A stretch of 50,136 nt of DNA from Pseudomonas caricapapayae. Lineage in GTDB: Bacteria; Pseudomonadota; Gammaproteobacteria; Pseudomonadales; Pseudomonadaceae. The DNA is taken from NCBI RefSeq assembly GCF_001400735.1, contig NZ_LJPW01000159.1, forward strand, positions 1-50,136. The letters run 5' to 3'. The first letter of the stretch is position 1. Each line of letters begins with the position of its first letter. Positions 48,664-50,136 of this stretch are shown piece after piece. The translations under genes were made by a program, and so were the position numbers. The notes below the pieces were generated by a model. The model saw only the letters and a program-made list of their open reading frames with translations. It was not told the origin of the DNA and did no database searches.

Positions 48664-49935
48664 TCACGATTTTCGAGCCAGAATCAGCAGGTTGCGCGGT
48701 GTAATCCGGCTGTCACAGAAAGTGCCAACGCTGACGCTATAACCCTGCTCGTGGACATACATCGCACGGTCCAGCACCAGCCACATTTCCAGCGGCCGGC
48801 GGAACAGGTCGCGGACCAGCTCCAGATTGCGCACTTCGGCCAGCCTCTTCCAGCCAGCGGCCTCCAGAGCAGGCCAGTCCTGCTGGCCGGGAGCCGGCAG
48901 ATTTTTCAATTGTGCCAGATGGCCGCAATAGTCTGCGTAGGACGCGTTCAGCCATGATGTCGGCAGCGAAGGCGTGGGCAGATAGTCGTCGATGCCGCGC
49001 AGGTTGCGCTGCAGCAGGTCGAAGCCCAGGCGGCGGGCCATCGAGTTGTCGCGTTGACGACGTACCCGAGCGCCGGCTGTCACGGTTTCGCTGAGTGGCA
49101 GTCCGAGCTCGTCTCGCGACAGCTTCAAACCGGACGCCTTGCCTTCGCCGGACAGCGGCTGATAAAGGTCGTGCCGCGTGCGGTTGTAACAGCATGGCGC
49201 GATTGCCATGTAGCGGCAGCCGGTCTGGCTGGCCAGCTCCATCAACTGAATGTGCAGGTCGCCGCAGGCATGCAGCGCCACGGGCGTGTGTTCGGGTTGC
49301 AGGCAGCGCCAGGCGTCGTCGGCCATTACGTCCTGTTGCACATGCCGCGCCTCGATGCCTTGCCGGGCACTGAGGGTCAGGCCCGCTTCGATCAGCGCGG
49401 GGTCGCGCTCCAAACAGGTCAGGCGCTGACCACGCTCGATCAGCCGACGCCCCAGATGGCCTTTGCCCGCGCACCAGTCCAACCAGTGAGTCGCAGTGTC
49501 GCGTTTGTCCAGATGGCTGGCGAAGGCTTCGATCTGCTGCCATTTGCGCCCCGGCACGTCGACACTCATGCGCGCATCGACGGGCTGCAGAGGGTGAGCG
49601 GGCAATTCGCAGACATGGCTGAGGGCAACGGCTTCGCTGGCCAGTTGCGTGAACGGGAACGGTGCGTCGAGGCGCTCCGGGTGGTTGTGCGCGGCCTCGG
49701 CCTGCTCCAGCGTGCGTTGTCGCAGCCAGTGCGCCAGCTCAGGGTATTTGTCTTCCCAGGGCAGGCGCAGGTGCGTGAACGGTTTGGGTCGCCACAAGGC
49801 CTGATGCGCGAACAGAAAGCTGTCCAGCGCACGGAAGTGGCTGCCGAGGTGTTCGTCCTGCAAGCAAGGTTCAGAGGGCATAGTGGCGGCCTCGCGGGGC
49901 AAGGTGCTGACTGGATCGACGCCAGCACCCTTCAT
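48664..49935 (-). CDS. Class I SAM-dependent methyltransferase
   Basis: A 423-aa protein with the SAM-binding loop DWCAGKGHLG (153-162) and then HACGDLH and APCCYN, the set seen in the Methyltransf_32 (GSTCD-like) family. The N-terminal 120 residues are a separate helical part. Its substrate is not known; rRNA or tRNA is suggested for relatives. The first ATG (49935) lies just past the ABC permease stop and has AGGGG upstream; a second ATG at 49881 is also possible. Confidence 0.82.
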   Translation of the reverse strand: MKGAGVDPVSTLPREAATMPSEPCLQDEHLGSHFRALDSFLFAHQALWRPKPFTHLRLPWEDKYPELAHWLRQRTLEQAEAAHNHPERLDAPFPFTQLASEAVALSHVCELPAHPLQPVDARMSVDVPGRKWQQIEAFASHLDKRDTATHWLDWCAGKGHLGRRLIERGQRLTCLERDPALIEAGLTLSARQGIEARHVQQDVMADDAWRCLQPEHTPVALHACGDLHIQLMELASQTGCRYMAIAPCCYNRTRHDLYQPLSGEGKASGLKLSRDELGLPLSETVTAGARVRRQRDNSMARRLGFDLLQRNLRGIDDYLPTPSLPTSWLNASYADYCGHLAQLKNLPAPGQQDWPALEAAGWKRLAEVRNLELVRDLFRRPLEMWLVLDRAMYVHEQGYSVSVGTFCDSRITPRNLLILARKS

Positions 49936-49936
49936 A

Positions 49937-50136
49937 TCAGCGCCCCTGACTGGCGTCTACACGCAAGAGCTTTTCCAGCAGGCGGAAGCCTTGCACCAGC
50001 ACGAACGTCATGACCAGATAGAACATACCGGCAGCGAAGAAGATTTCAACCGGCAGGTAGGTGCGGGCGATGATCGTACGCGCCATGCCGGTCAGTTCCA
50101 GCAGGGTGACGGTGCTGGCCAGCGCGCTGGCCTTGA
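49937..50136 (-). CDS. ABC transporter permease, polar amino acid type (partial)
   Basis: Only the last 65 or so residues lie inside the window; the rest is beyond the right edge. It reads ALASTVTLLELTGMARTIIA, then YLPVEIFFAAGMFYLVMTFVLVQGF with a membrane helix, and ends LLRVDASQGR. This is the end of HisM/GltK-type permeases (EAA-loop side LELTGMARTI). It is probably co-transcribed with the methyltransferase gene, whose start lies 2 bases after this stop. Confidence 0.85.
   Translation of the reverse strand, partial: KASALASTVTLLELTGMARTIIARTYLPVEIFFAAGMFYLVMTFVLVQGFRLLEKLLRVDASQGR

Noticed and set aside
49054..50013. 319-aa plus frame opposite the methyltransferase
   Set aside because: Antisense shadow; the minus strand carries SAM-binding and CCY motifs.

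Overview
The window looks like a Pseudomonas chromosome. Support for this: the chromosomal genes at the right end (DnaJ-domain membrane protein, DUF6124 protein, class I methyltransferase, amino-acid-type ABC permease), the general codon and base composition, and the phage families present. Almost everything from about 2.2 to 45.8 kb is mobile DNA stacked at one locus, a tRNA-Thr(UGU) gene on the minus strand (45755-45830). No database search was possible; family names come from sequence recognition.

Layout. (1) 0-2.2 kb: a histidine phosphatase, a HigBA-type toxin-antitoxin pair and the first 15 or so codons of a P4-type integrase, which looks like the stump of an older element. (2) 2.23-10.91 kb: a decayed genomic island with a second truncated P4-type integrase at its tRNA-proximal end, a second integrase-like gene killed by an amber codon, and an AT-rich cargo that looks like a defence island. 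The cargo is a DUF4365 nuclease-like protein overlapping an unknown 369-aa partner, an orphan 270-aa protein, and a 783-aa STAND NTPase whose N-terminal part carries a HEPN RNase motif (R137-N-N-L-S-H142). (3) 10.87-45.80 kb: an apparently intact prophage of about 35 kb bounded by a 47-bp direct repeat of the 3' part of tRNA-Thr. (4) 45.8-50.1 kb: ordinary chromosome.

The prophage is a P2-family myophage with P2-type head genes (Q, P, O, N, M, L) and a tail of the HP1/K139 type (DUF2586 sheath, DUF2597 tube, DUF2590 protein, spike gene last). The early genes form one leftward run: Cro-like protein, YmfL-like protein, two small ORFs, a 903-aa primase-helicase, two small ORFs, DUF4224 protein, integrase. 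The XRE repressor is divergent. Late genes P-Q-ogr run left and O to V run right. Lysis genes are a holin, a signal-anchored lysozyme and nested Rz/Rz1. The tail assembly chaperone has a -1 frameshift heptamer (AAAAAAG). After the spike gene the phage carries a separate leftward AT-rich three-gene cargo: two unknown proteins and an alpha/beta hydrolase with a C-terminal membrane anchor.

Most notable points: three nested att copies at the tRNA, each followed by its own terminator; short repeats (TTATTACGTG) on both sides of the phage att core that look like integrase arm sites; a cluster of CTCACTTACA motifs beside the right att; the HEPN-STAND protein with the DUF4365 pair; and the hydrolase cargo operon, which is the best candidate here for an undescribed system.
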